From: Pseudopithomyces maydicus
Lineage: Eukaryota > Ascomycota > Dothideomycetes > Pleosporales > Didymosphaeriaceae
Assembly (NCBI GenBank): GCA_026873275.1
Contig: JANTUC010000004.1
Location: forward strand, 1,054,001 to 1,118,000
Direction of reading: 5' to 3'
DNA: 64,000 bases
Numbering within the stretch: position 1 is the first letter of the stretch; every line of letters starts with the position of its first letter. Position numbers and translations under genes: made by a program. The notes below the pieces were generated by a model that saw only the letters and a program-made list of their open reading frames with translations, was not told where the DNA came from and ran no database searches. This document shows, piece by piece, positions 47,079 to 58,866 of this stretch.

Positions 47079-48762
47079 TTAACCAAAGCCAACGCCATTC
47101 GGCCGCCATGTCTCCTCCTGCTTCGTCCCCGGCGGCAGCCAACCCGCTGGGCCATGCCCATTCGCCTTTCCAGAGCCAGCATCGTCGTCCTTCTTGGCCT
47201 CTCGACTGTCCGTCAGAGCGTTGGCCAGCGGGTACGCCCCGGTGCCCGCTGACATGCTGGCGGGGCTCGCTGTGAAGTTCCCGCGAGCCAGCCGGTCCGT
47301 GGTCAGAGGCAACAGCGTCCCCTGCGCCTTGGACTGCAGCCCTCGAGCCTGCTTGTCCTTCTTTGCAGCGTCCGATGTTCTGTCGTACAGATACAGACCC
47401 AAGAAGGTCAAGAAAAAGCCAAATGCCTGGATCTTGGTCATTGGTTTCCCAAACCAGATGATGGCGAAGACAATCACAAAAACGCGCTTGATAAGACTGG
47501 CGACCGAGTAGGTAACGGGAGAGATCATGGATAGCAGGACAAAAGCGACAATGTTCTGCCCAAAATGAAACGTGCCGTTGAAAACAAATTCGAGAACAAG
47601 ACGTCCGTGGTCGTATGCTTCTGGGTGCTCGTTGAGGTTGATTGAAGCGTCGTGTAGGAAATCTCCCAATAGCCCAAATCCCTCGGACCACAGCCACAGC
47701 GGAAGCGTGAATATGAGCGCAAGACCAGACGAGTAGCAAAGAAGATTCAGTTTATCGGGCTTTGTAAAGCGAGACGGCGGGAGTCCTTCCTTTTCCGCGA
47801 CCGCGGCATCGTTGAATATCTTCTTGGAGATGATGTTCTGCGTAACGAATAGTATGGCGCTCGCGAATGCCATGACCAAGCCCATGAAGTTTGCATTGAA
47901 GTCGGCGGAGCAAGCTAAGACTACCCCCAACGTGAGTGGTACTAGCGAAAGATACGTAGGTATCGAGTACTGGATTCCATAAAATATGCGATACGCCGCT
48001 ACCGTCAACAGGGGAGACAGCCCTTTGATTGTATGTACCAAAGAGACAGGTATCCTTCTTGTAGCATCAGAGCTCAGAACGTGGCCTCCGATTTGGAACA
48101 TGGCAAGTGGTAGGGTCGTCATGACGAGGTCCCTAGTAGGCGGGCGAATGCCGTATTTGAGGAACGGCATGGTCTGCTTCAAGCGAGGGTATCGTTTGGC
48201 AAGCGCAGCGAGGAAGAGACACCATCCAGAGACGAAGGCGAATTGTATGATGGTGAGCGTTACGGGCTTTGGAAGGGCCGTGAGGATGGCCTTCGAAGAC
48301 GTGTTGGAGAAGATGGATGTCATGTACCAGATGCCGCAGAGCCCCTGCATCCGTTAGCTAGCCATTCTCAGTTGTGTTCTCCGTATGGACCAAACGCACG
48401 ATGAGCGTAGGTGATACAGGCGCCTTGAGCGCGTCTGCAATCTCATGAGCATTCTGACTGACGCTCGCCTTGCGCGTCCGTATCGTCCTGATAGCCTCAC
48501 TCAGACTCTTCTGCCGCCCGTGCCTCGTAGTGGGGCCATGCGCTGCGCCATTGGTATATCTTGCCCTCGAGTCCCTGCGCGGCTGCCAGCGTTCAGGCGT
48601 GTGAGTGTTTGTGTATGGCGGCTGCTGGTTGCGACTCGGGCTGGGTGTGCGCGATGTCAAGCCATAAGGTTCCTCCTCGTGAGTTGGTAGTAGATCGGGT
48701 TGAAAAGCCGGGAACTTGAAAGTCTCCTTGGAATGTGCGTCGAGCGACGATGCTGTAGCCAT
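47079..48762 (-). CDS. Sly41-like triose-phosphate/nucleotide-sugar transporter family protein
   Basis: Multi-pass membrane protein of the drug/metabolite transporter superfamily (TPT domain). Exons are 48762-48400 and 48344-47079 (55-nt intron, branch GCTAAC); 542 residues. The soluble N-terminal 120 residues are Ser/Pro/Arg-rich and end in a helical segment (NAHEIADALKAPVSP). About ten hydrophobic segments follow. Conserved-looking loops include TRRIPVSLVHTIKGLSPLLT, FVTQNIISKKIF and SMISPVTYSVASLIKRVFVI, which match Sly41-type members in the ER/Golgi. The tail is Gly/Ala/Lys-rich. The substrate is not deducible. Yeast SLY41 suppresses loss of Ypt1, suggesting an early-secretory-pathway location. 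Confidence 0.88.
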
Positions 48763-50522
48763 GACGGCCAGACAAGGGGATTCGTGATGCTGACTGACGG
48801 TGGTCCGTCAAGCCATGAGGGCTATGAGAAAGCTCGAGGTGGCCTGAATACCGAAGTTGTCGGTGTCCTCCTTGCGAAACACAGTGTCGTACACGGTCGG
48901 CGGCGTGACGCTTTGGGAGTTCGGACGAAGTCTGCAAAGGAGGCTTTGCGGCTGTTAGCGACATCACATCCCGCGTCCAAAAATGGTTCATGGATTCGCG
49001 ACAGGGGGCCACGCCCGATTTCACGCTTGTCGCTGCAGGGATGTTGGGCCCAATGACGTTGCTCCCCACAACCACAACGGTGCCATCTCACAGTGCCTTG
49101 CACATACTTACAACAGTTGACCCCGCTATCATCGCAAGGTATGGCCGATGTCGTCATTGGTTTTGTTGGCTCTTCGTACTGTAGCGGTTTCCTTGCTTCT
49201 CCATAGTTGATTGTAGTTGCGATTTACTCCAATATGCTTCTCCACTGATAGACGCGTAATCGTTAAGCTAAGCGTTCGGGATGAGAACACACCAATCCCA
49301 GTCGAAGCCGTTTCAGTCTGGAATTCCACGATATATTTGCCCCCCCCCCCCGGCCTCTCTCTCTTCCCAAAAAAGGTTAATGTTTTAGTATAGGTGACAA
49401 AAAGAACATTTTTCTACTTTGCAAGCTTTGCAACGTCTAGTACATGCACACACACCGATATATAAGCAGCTACTGATGTGGAAGATTCATGTTGCACTGA
49501 ACACTGGGTCTCATGATAGTATCACAACTAACGAGTTATTTGCAGAAGATTTGGAGTATACTTGAGCTTGTGGCTTTTGGAGATTTATGAGCAAGTGACT
49601 ACACAGGTTACTACATTAGTATCTAAAGTTACGGGTGCAGGCTAACCTGAATCTGTGGCTTTGATTGTAAGAACGAGAGGAAAGTACCTAGAAGGAGTGT
49701 GCTTTTCTATCGCCAATGAGCGATCACGGCATCGTCTGCGGCGTCCCAGGAATGCTTAGAGTTACGGTCTGTTTACCAATCACTCCGTTGAAGAGATGGA
49801 TGCGGAAGGGACCAACCTTTGTTCTAGACAGTCGTAACTCTTTTGTATGTACCTATCTGTTCGATATATAATCATACACCCAAGTCACCCTTTTTCGGTA
49901 CTGTATACAGATTGGAACCCCCGCCATCCAATAGGCAAGTCTATTTCATGTTAGTTGATTTATTTTTGAACATATTTATTGAGCGCTATCGGTGGGACTG
50001 AGGGTAATAGCTTTGTTCATTGCTTATCTGTACGCGCTTTCGAAATACCAAGGCTGATTCAACCCCACATGATCTCCCTGTCTCCAGCTACTCACGCGGT
50101 GAAGCCTAGTAATCTCCCGGTGAGCAGCCCGTTTGTCGGTGGACACGTGCCTTCCTTCAACGTGCCTTCGTGAACGCGCTTTCCTTTAACGTGCTTGCCC
50201 TTCTTAATAGCTCTCCGCACCTTCCACCTCTTTGCCCCGCCGCCTCTTCTTCCCACCCCCGTCTTGAAAGCTACAGTCGTCACTCCTTAATGTTACTTAC
50301 TATCGCTGCTGCCGTTCAAAAATCGTAGCCAGTGCAGTCGGCGCGCATTTCGGCTTCTATTTGACTTGCTTACCTTGTCCGCACCCGGCGTCTATCTACT
50401 CTGGCCATCTACGCCGCAAACCGAAGCCTTGTTCTCAACTGTGTATCCCATCTTATCTCGAGCTCGATATCTCGAATCTCTCGGATCTGTCAATTTACAC
50501 ATACGACACTACCGACAGCAAC
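48763..50522. other. 1.8-kb intergenic region with a poly-C tract
   Basis: Lies between the divergent starts of the Sly41-like and Pumilio genes. No coding signal. A run of 12 C (49340-49351), AT-rich stretches around 49440-49960 and a pyrimidine-rich leader upstream of the Pumilio start are visible. Confidence 0.5.
49340..49351. repeat. poly-C tract
   Basis: Twelve consecutive C, the longest homopolymer noticed in the window. Confidence 0.9.
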
Positions 50523-53066
50523 ATGAGCTTCAATCTTACCTCCGATGGCTCTCCCACGCCTCGCAAGACGGGCTCTCGTCTTCCCATGCCCACCGACCTC
50601 AGGCTTGACACTTCTCCAGAGGTACTAGGCTTTGGGCCGGTAGGCACTCGCCTTCGTCAACTCCCTTCACACTACTGGCGTGGCAGCGAGTTGTTGACAT
50701 CCAGTGTACAGGGTGCAAAGCGCTCCACAGCTCTGGGCTCTTCGGCCTTTGGAAATCAGATGATGCCACAGCAAAGCCTCGAGGCTCCTAAGGTAAGCAC
50801 TTACATCACGGCTTTATCACACGCTACGAGTCAACCCAAAACATTGCCACTATTGCTTTGATATAGTTCTATCTTTTCCGATTCCGTTGTTTCCAACACA
50901 CGCTGACATAGACCACAGAAGATCAAGGTAGAGCAGGGTGGCCACGGCGATGCTACACTTGTCGATACTCTTCTCCAGCGTCTAAACGAGCGATCATCTC
51001 CACATGACCTGTTCGGTTCCTCTTCCAATGGCTCCTTCCCATTGACTCCAGCGACGGAGGAATACATGACTGGCACACCCAACACTGAGCCTGATTCCAT
51101 CCTCGTCGAGTCTGCCGAGCTTCGCAAGCTTAAGGCTGAACTCAAAGAAGCGCGCAATGAGGTAGCTCGTATGAACCAGGAACTGCATAGCACCCACGTT
51201 GCGAAGTCTACCGTCGATCATCTTGGCCAGCCTTCAGAAGCCGACTATACCTACTCTGAGGAGGTCACGGAGCAAACACTTTCTCAGCTGCAGAACAAGT
51301 TCAATGCAGCAAGCCGTACTAGCTATGCATGGGGAAACGAGAGTCGATCTTTCTACAACGCTGGTGTCCAACCAAGCTTTCCAACCATGCAAGCTCCGCC
51401 GCGTCCTACTATGCTTCAGCAGAACTATCGTGGTCGAAACAACTACCTCAATGAGCCTACTCATTTCCCACTCGACCAAGGTTTCCGCGGTGGCAGTAAT
51501 CCGCCGAGCCGGCCCGGATCTGCATTTGATTCCCCAGCGTACAATCAATATGTGGGCCAACAGATGTACCAGCCCTACCAGCCCACACCCATTGGGCCTA
51601 TTGGACCCATGGGCACTAGACTTTCCCTGAGGCATCGGAGTTCAGCGTTAATGCCGCCATGGGCCCATCGCCTTGGAACTCCCAGGTACGATATAAGCAT
51701 AATATCCTGAAACCGCGACCCTTGAGGTTAGCTAATATGAGTTGATAGGCACCTTCGGATGGAGGTAGCGGCGCCCAGTATATCGCGCCAGTCGAACCGA
51801 TGAATTATCGTCGCTTGTTGGATCGCAACATGAGCTGCAACTGGAAGTATATCGTTGACAAGATTATCTGTAATAATGACCAGCAGGCTTCTATCTTCCT
51901 ACAACAGAAGCTCAAGGTTGGCACACCTGAGCAGAAGTACGAAATCGTTGAATCCATCATTGCCCAAGCGTACCCATTGATGGTCAACCGGTTTGGAAAT
52001 TTCCTTGTGCAACGCTGCTTCGAACACGGCACCCCTGAGCAGGCAAGTTGTCGTCTAGCTTCTCTTTTTCATTGCTGATCTATGATTTTAGGTCATTGCT
52101 ATCGCTGGTGCAATTCGCGGAAACACACTCACCCTGAGTATGGATCCGTTCGGTTGCCACGTTGTCCAGAAGGCTTTCGACTGCGTTCCAGAGGAATACA
52201 AGGCTACCATGGTCCACGAACTTCTTCGACGTATCCCGGAGACGGTCATTCACAGATATGCTTGCCACGTCTGGCAGAAGCTCTTCGAACTTCGTTGGAG
52301 TGACTCGCCTCCTCAGATCATGCGCTATGTCAACGAGGCTCTCCGCGGCATGTGGCATGAGGTTGCTCTCGGTGAGACCGGCAGTCTGGTCGTCCAGAAT
52401 ATATTCGAGAACTGTCTCGAGGAAGATAAGGTAAGAAATCATTATGAATGGTTGTAACTGGTATTGATGAAAAACAGCGTCCCTGCATCAACGAGGTTCT
52501 AGCTAGCATCGATGTGATCTCTCACGGCCAGTTTGGCAATTGGTGCATCCAGCACATCTGCGAGCACGGTGCCCCCGCCGACCGTAGCCGAGCTATCGAC
52601 CATATCATCCGATTCGCGACCGACTACAGCGTGGATCAGTATGCATCCAAGGTTATCGAGAAATGTCTCAAGATTGGCGGCAGTGACTTCCTGGACCGCT
52701 ACCTGGAGAGGGTTTGTGAAGGCCGCCAGGACCGTCCACGCATGCCATTGATCGATAGTAAGTGAAACTCTTGATTTGACGGTGGACAATATAATAACGT
52801 GAATAGTTGCTGGGGATCAGTTCGGCAATTACTTGATCCAGTACATCCTCACCAACAGCGGCTCTCAACACCGTGAACTCGTCGCTTCTCACATCCGCAA
52901 GCACATGGTTTCCCTCCGCGGTTCCAAGTACGGTTCTCGTGTTGCCATGCTCTGCTGCAACCCCGCACTGGCGACTCGCCCTGGCCCACCCGGCGGTCTT
53001 ATCTCGCGCAATTACCCCAGCGTCCATCGTGCTGCTGGTACTAGCGCTTACAGCGGCTTCCGTTAG
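50523..53066 (+). CDS. Pumilio-family RNA-binding protein, apparent frameshift
   Basis: PUF proteins bind 3' UTRs to control mRNA stability and localisation. Exons are 50523-50792, 50919-51685, 51749-52042, 52092-52430, 52478-52757 and 52807-53066. The intron at 52043-52091 begins with GC (GCAAGT), a GC-AG intron. Exon 2 shifts frame at CCC 51625-51627 after GPMGTRLS. One added base gives LSPEASEFSVNAAMGPSPW and joins in phase, for 737 codons in total. The N-terminal half is disordered, with a short coiled coil (ELRKLKAELKEARNEVARM). The C-terminal half has at least seven Puf repeats with RNA-contacting helices: NRFGNFLVQ, DPFGCHVVQ, HRYACHVWQ, GETGSLVVQ, GQFGNWCIQ, DQYASKVIE, DQFGNYLIQ and SKYGSRV. 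Confidence 0.92.
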
Positions 53067-54572
53067 GAGTTGTTCGTGCGTTGACGACACTCTCATTAGC
53101 TGTTATATCTCAACCTGACACCTCTTTCCTGGGACGAGTCGACATGTTGCAGTATACTATCCGTTTGGGTATTGCACGTAGCTACGGACGCACTCGCATT
53201 CATTCACGTCCTCAATCTCGAAAAGGTAACATGGATATGCCAAAATACAACCCATGTGGAAAAGATCGACCGAAGCAGTTGGGTCAAGAAAATGGAGTAT
53301 ATTCTATGTTGGCTTGACATCGTTTCCTAGAAACACATTACCTTCACATCTTCCCCTTTGTTTATCACGGCAATATCTTGAGCCAGGCTTGGCTTTTTCT
53401 GGAGCTTGGTATGGACTAATCCGAATACCTGGCACCTGATACTTTGTATGCGTATCCTTTCTATGGAACACATGGCGAAAATGGCAGCATGGTTATTATG
53501 GATGGGTTAGGATGTACATATTTTTTCCAGAATTGATTGCATCCTGATCGTATCTTATGCTCTTGGTGAAGTGGTGATGCGGTGACGCGGTGACGGGGCA
53601 ACGTCGATTCAAGCAGCAGAATGTTGTACAGGTGTTTCTCTTGTAGCGTGTGTTTGGGACCAGAAGACCTGCTTAGATCCGATTTGGGGGCGAAATTCGG
53701 TGAGATTCGGTACCGAGCCGGATCGTCCTCGGGAAATCGAACGGAGGGACCAAACACCTTTCTGAGTTGAGTGAAAAGTGCAGATCTGAATCAATTTGAA
53801 CAACTGAATACATCTGTTTTCTGTTTTTTTTTCTCTTTTTTTTTCTGCTTGAAGCACCCCAAGTAAGCATGCAGGAATTGGAAGGACCGATTAATGTGCT
53901 GCGGCGCGCATGCGGCATGCGGCAGTGTTGGAAAAGCCGATGCGGCATCTCAGAGATTGCACCGAGCATTCTGCGTGTTTGCGAGTAGATGCCGAAGCGT
54001 GCAACACTGGTGTCGAAGCATCGAGGCATTACTTTGCATTGAGGCATGCTTACGTAGACGATCGAAATAAGGTATTTTCCTTGTCAAGTCTGGGGGACTG
54101 ATGGGTGTCGTCATTCTTATGGGTGTGGAGATCAAAGCCGTGCGCTCGTAGCCGGAAGCTCCAGAGCACACAAACGCTTCCCAGCTCCAGGCAGGATGCT
54201 CACTTGTAAAAAAAATTGTGCCCATCGGAGAACATAGCCAAGGAGGCATTCCGAGCCTGCAGCTTGCAGAAGATCGCGTGATGAACTGACAGCCATGGTT
54301 CGAGACGTCGCACCTGTGAGTAAGCCGGATGCCGCCGACCCTGGCCAGCCTTCAGAGAGCTCGGGACGCTCGGCGACGTCACCATTGAGTAGTATTGCCG
54401 TCGCCCTGCGGCCCGCCTGCAGCTTGAACTTTTATAAAATAGTCTGTCGCTGCTGGCCACGGGAGGAGTCGCTCACTCTTGCGCACATACACACCAACGT
54501 CATTTGATTCTTATCGACCCCTACAACCCGCGACTCGATTCAAAAAACAGGTCAAACCCAACACACACCAAC
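53067..54572. other. 1.5-kb intergenic region
   Basis: Only short featureless open frames. It contains the Pumilio 3' UTR at the left and the RCF2 promoter and leader at the right. Nothing else recognised. Confidence 0.5.
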
Positions 54573-55617
54573 ATGAAGATCCTCACAAAGGAAGAAGAGC
54601 AGGCGCATTATAAGTGAGTAGAGGAACCCTTCCCCGTCAGGAAGATTGCAGCTGACTGGCGAGCAGTGCGACTGTCCAAGGCGGAACAATTGGTGGTCTT
54701 ATTGGCACAGCTGTCGGAGCCGCCGCAGTAGTGGGCGCGAGCAGGAGATACCACAGCTTCAGAGCGCTCTCAGTACCCTTCCGGGCTTTCCTTGTTACAT
54801 CTACAGGCTCTTTCGTCGGTACGCAGAAGAATACGTCGCCATCAACTATAGCCCTCAACTAACGCTCTCGCAGCCGTCATTGCCGCCGACCGTGCCTCGG
54901 CCCGTTTCGACCTCGAGCACAATCCTGAGAAGCAGCGCGAAGTCGAACGTGAACGCGAACGCGAAAACCTCTACAATGCGAACAAGACCGCGATGGAGCG
55001 CGCCAAGGATTGGGCCTCCGAGAACAGATACCCGCTACTTTTCGGTTTCTGGGTTGCTTCCATGGCGGGGTCATGGGTCGCCGTGAACCGCCAAAGCACA
55101 TTATCTGGCTCACAGAAGCTTGTACAGGCTCGTATGTACGCACAGGGTCTGACACTGTCGGCACTACTCGCCAGTTTTGCATTTGAGGGCAACGATGCCG
55201 TGAAGGGCAAGGGTCGGTGGGAGACCATCAGGGTGGTGGACCCGAATGATCCCACACACAAGCACATGATCGAGAAGAAGATCCATCACGAACGCTACTC
55301 GGGCGAGGACCAATGGATGGGTACGTACACACCATCTATTATTTTATGTTGGGAGTGGTCATGCTTTGTCATGCTACAAAGCAATGCCCATGTCTTGGCG
55401 ATATGAATTACTCCATTGGGAAAACAGTCAGCTAACGAGTGCTGCAGAAATGGTCGAGGCTGAGGAGCGCCGGATGAAAGAACGCCAAGAGGCAGCTAAA
55501 GCAAGACAGGCCAAGAGCTCACCAGAGGCGAAGCACCACGAGACTGAGTCGAAGAAGCACAAGGATGAGGCCAACAAGAAGGAGACAGATGCGACTAAGA
55601 AAGAGGACAAGCAATGA
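54573..55617 (+). CDS. RCF2: respiratory supercomplex factor 2 homolog (HIG1 domain)
   Basis: Inner mitochondrial membrane protein linked to cytochrome c oxidase and supercomplex assembly. Exons are 54573-54613, 54667-54818, 54874-55320 and 55448-55617 (introns 53, 55 and 127 nt), joining to 270 codons. The first half has a Gly/Ala-rich hydrophobic segment (GGTIGGLIGTAVGAAAVVG) and a second segment around AFLVTSTGSFVAVIAADRAS. A charged helix (EKQREVERERERENL) leads to the HIG1 domain: WASENRYPLLFGFWVASMAG, then QKLVQARMYAQGLTLSALLA. The Lys/Glu-rich C-terminal tail (KKHKDEANKKETDATKK) is probably disordered. The start gives MKILTKEEEQAHYN. Confidence 0.88.
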
Positions 55618-56052
55618 TTTAAGATCCATAACGCCGCTACATGTATTGTACATCGAACCCGAAACATCTTCTTCCACCTTCTTTCTACCGATACGACCCT
55701 CTGGCGGCTGAGACGTCTCTTTCACCTATCGGCGTTATGGTGGCTTGCTGAATAGATTTGCAAGTGCACTTCTAGTCTCACGGACTAATTGTAGATATAC
55801 GTTGTCTTCGGCGCGCAATGTACGCGCGAGTATTTATTGAGAATTAGACGAAATTACTATTTGCAAATATTCAAACATGAAAGATTTTGACACTATAATG
55901 TGGCGAGGACAGTTCTTGTATATGGTGGATTGGGTGTATCGACACCAATAGATTGATCATCTCTAAACCTAACAAACATATAAACAGTCGAATGTAAGCC
56001 ACATTTCGTTCGCCCGTCGGTTTTTCTTTTCGAACTGATGTTGTATGTCTAT
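55618..56052. other. intergenic region between convergent genes
   Basis: 435 bp, AT-rich, no coding signal; presumed 3' UTRs of RCF2 and the hypothetical gene. Confidence 0.5.
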
Positions 56053-56724
56053 TTAGAATTCTCTAAAGCCCTTTCCCCCACTCACCATATCTTCACCCTT
56101 CTTTCGCACCTCCTCACTATGCCTTACCAATGCTGCACTCGCATCCATGTACTCACCATCCCCAAATTTCTGCCTACACCACATCAGAACCCTCTCTAAC
56201 TCAACGCGAATTCTTTCCTCCAGCTCAACATCCCTCTCTTTCTTCCCATCCTGTCGAAACTTCCCCACGTCGTCAATGAGTCGCTCTATCTCGACCTTGT
56301 CATTCCTGTACACAAACTCCACGAACCGGATCCCACTCGTCGCTTTTCCTTTCATACCTTGCACTACGCTAAAATCTAAACGTTGTGCGCCCTTCTTCTT
56401 TGGCATCCACCCATCACTCGCGTCTTGAACATCGCTGGCCCATAATCGTGCGTTTCGCAAGTCGCCTTCGCATCGGTGTAAGATGGAGTGTAGCAACATT
56501 CCTTCGATGGCGGGAGGAGCTTGCATGTGGCGTACGAGGAAGTGTGCTGAAGGTAGATCCGCGTTTAGGAGGTGGAGTGTAGCTTCTACAGTAGGATGTA
56601 GCAAGAGAGATGATATGGCCGCGGTCAAGGAAGCATCTGTTGGACGTGGTGGAGGCTGAGTGAGATTTACCGTGGGGAGGAGGATCTCCAGGAGACTTGA
56701 GAGTGTATGGCTGGGTTTAGACAT
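56053..56724 (-). CDS. hypothetical protein, helical
   Basis: 223 residues from MSKPSHTLSSLLEILLP; in-frame codons extend 31 residues further upstream (ATG at 56817), but that segment looks like leader sequence. The protein is alpha-helical: LLLHPTVEATLHLLNADLPS, then a His/Cys-bearing HSILHRCEGDLRNARLWASD, then a charged helix (RDVELEERIRVELERVLMWC). No signal peptide or membrane segment. The segment with GDLRNARLWASDV resembles conserved fungal proteins of unknown function, but I cannot name the family. Intact and coding-like throughout. Confidence 0.65.
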   Translation of the reverse strand: MSKPSHTLSSLLEILLPTVNLTQPPPRPTDASLTAAISSLLLHPTVEATLHLLNADLPSAHFLVRHMQAPPAIEGMLLHSILHRCEGDLRNARLWASDVQDASDGWMPKKKGAQRLDFSVVQGMKGKATSGIRFVEFVYRNDKVEIERLIDDVGKFRQDGKKERDVELEERIRVELERVLMWCRQKFGDGEYMDASAALVRHSEEVRKKGEDMVSGGKGFREF

Positions 56725-57913
56725 CGTGGAATTAGGAATGGTGTTGGCTGGAATGGTTAAGTTCCATGCTAAGGTTTTTGTTAAACGCGCGTGTGTTGGT
56801 GATAGTTGGTGGTGCAACGGATGTGCAACTGTACCACAGTGAAGAAGTTATGGGTTGCGAATAAAAAAATAGATGGCGGTTTATGGTCTATAATGTCTTG
56901 CCATCATCGCGTATTGCTTAGGATTGGGGCTTGGAGCTATATGGGAAAGGATTACGTCATCGATTGTGAAGTCGATTATCCGTTGGACGTCAGGACGTCT
57001 TTAGGCTTATTCAACGAATGCTGTGGAGATTTGAAAGTTACATGGACTAGATCAGCTTTTAGCTAGTTGTACTTCCGATCTGCTATTTTGGAAGACCCAC
57101 AAAGTCTCTTATAGCTCCACCTATAGTGTAAGGTATTTGCATTGACCTACTATATATCGGGTGATCCGCTCAGGTTTGATCACTATAATAGTTTACACCT
57201 GAATAGCTCTGATTGAGTTGCCATAAGGTTGCGAATATTATACACAGTTATCACTGGGCCTGCTTCATAAATTTCTGGAAACCTATTTCCATATTCCAAT
57301 GGAGAGTAATAAGGCTACAGTGTAGCGAAAAATACATGCACGGTGAGACATCTGGCTCACTGAGCCTTAGCTATTTGAGTAATACAGCGCGATTGCCCGC
57401 TCTTTACTTGGGTCTCCATAGTTACACTTATGGAAGTTGGGAACAATCGCAATAACCCACGATATTTTAACAAGCAAAAGTGGATTTGAAATAAGTTCAC
57501 CGCCCTGCTACCCTTATGTGAAATGCGGATAAACAGCCAGGTGAATTATCGAAGATTGGCTCGCAAGTGCGAGGAGGAGAAACTTGAAGTACATATGCAC
57601 CTGGCGTTCTTGCATTGTTTCCATACTCCGGTCTCACGTATTTCCTTGAATGCGCTTTTTAGTCTGATTGATCTATTGCTAGCCGTGTTTGTCGTGTGAT
57701 CTGGGCTGGTCAATCACGAAGACAATGAAACCGTAGCTGGGCTACGAGGACAGGTGGCTAGTTTACACATGTTTGCAACAGGTGGGGCAAACGATCTGCG
57801 AAGCGCCGCTATAATGGCGAACCAATCGCACCACTTGACACAATAAATCGTTGAGCGGTGAGTCCGCATTTCTCTAAACCAAAACTTTTACATACTTTGT
57901 GTTTAACGTCGAG
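56725..57913. other. 1.2-kb AT-rich intergenic region
   Basis: Short open frames only; AT-rich from about 56830 to 57880. No gene or repeat recognised. It should include the promoters of the two flanking divergent genes. Confidence 0.5.
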
Positions 57914-58360
57914 ATGCCAATTCAAGACCCTTTTCAGCTGCCAGCATCGGCCCATGACTTACCTGTCGCAAACGAACAAAATGCCACTTTCTTCCTTAAT
58001 TTTATTTCGTCGGTAAGCCCCGAGACAAAAGAGCCATGGTGCCCCGATGTCAGGGCAGCGTTACCTCTTATCAACGCTACCTTTTCTCCTGAAAACACTC
58101 CTAGTGTGGGATTTGTTCACGTAGGACAAAAACCGGAGTATGTATATTCGAATTTGTATTTGTGCTAGAATGGAACACTGACATAGAAACACAGGTGGAA
58201 GGATCTGAGCAACGTCTATCGGACAAAATGGAATGTCAATGCTGTCCCAGCCCTTGTTCGATACCAGCGTATTGGCGGCGAAGTGAAGGAGACGGGAAGG
58301 TTGGTGGAGGGTGAGCTGCTTGATCAGAAAAAGCTAAAGGTCTTACTTGAAGGCCAGTAA
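57914..58360 (+). CDS. thioredoxin-like protein, TXNDC17/DUF953 family
   Basis: Small cytosolic thioredoxin-fold protein. Exons are 57914-58137 and 58195-58360 (57-nt intron), joining to 130 codons. The family signature is clear: FLNFISSVSPETKEPWCPDV at the active site, then AALPLINATF, GFVHVGQKPEWKD, and the cis-Pro region AVPALVRYQR. In human TXNDC17 (TRP14) the active site is WCPDC; here it is WCPDV, so the second (resolving) cysteine is absent and a classical dithiol mechanism is not possible. The start gives MPIQDPFQLPASAHDL. Role unknown. Confidence 0.85.
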
Positions 58361-58866
58361 GAGTCGTGCATTTAGTGTTCCATGTAGGTTTTGTCAACGG
58401 TTATAGATTCCATGGAACGATCGAAATTTGCAAACTAGTACCGGCATGCCGGTGAAAGTTGTTCAAGGATTGACTATCGGTGTTGTGTGATGCTATAAAT
58501 ATTCAAGGAGTAAGTACTAAAGCATATTATTCACTACCTACCGGTACTGTAAGAAGTGCTTTTCTAGCTGTGACCGTTATATCACCGTGAATTCAATAGC
58601 TCGATTTGAATGCAAATTCAATCACTGTTCTACATGAATTCACTGTATAACAAATCAGCTGCCTTATTCACGCCAGAACACTAAATAAAATAGAAATTCG
58701 ATGAAGTTTAAATCTTTCAGTTTAATCGCTAGAGTCTTGGTGCAATTACAACTGCATTACGAGACTAAGCGTGAAAGTCCCAACTCTGAATATCAACCTA
58801 CCACCACAGAATTGTCTCGCTCTCTTTTCTCATTTCCAATATTATTGACGAAGAGAAGTGGATAAC
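58361..58866. other. intergenic region
   Basis: 506 bp, AT-rich, no coding signal, upstream of the terminal giant gene. Confidence 0.5.

Noticed and set aside
54240..54320. Possible tRNA (contains ggttcgag)
   Set aside because: No cloverleaf arms can be paired around it.
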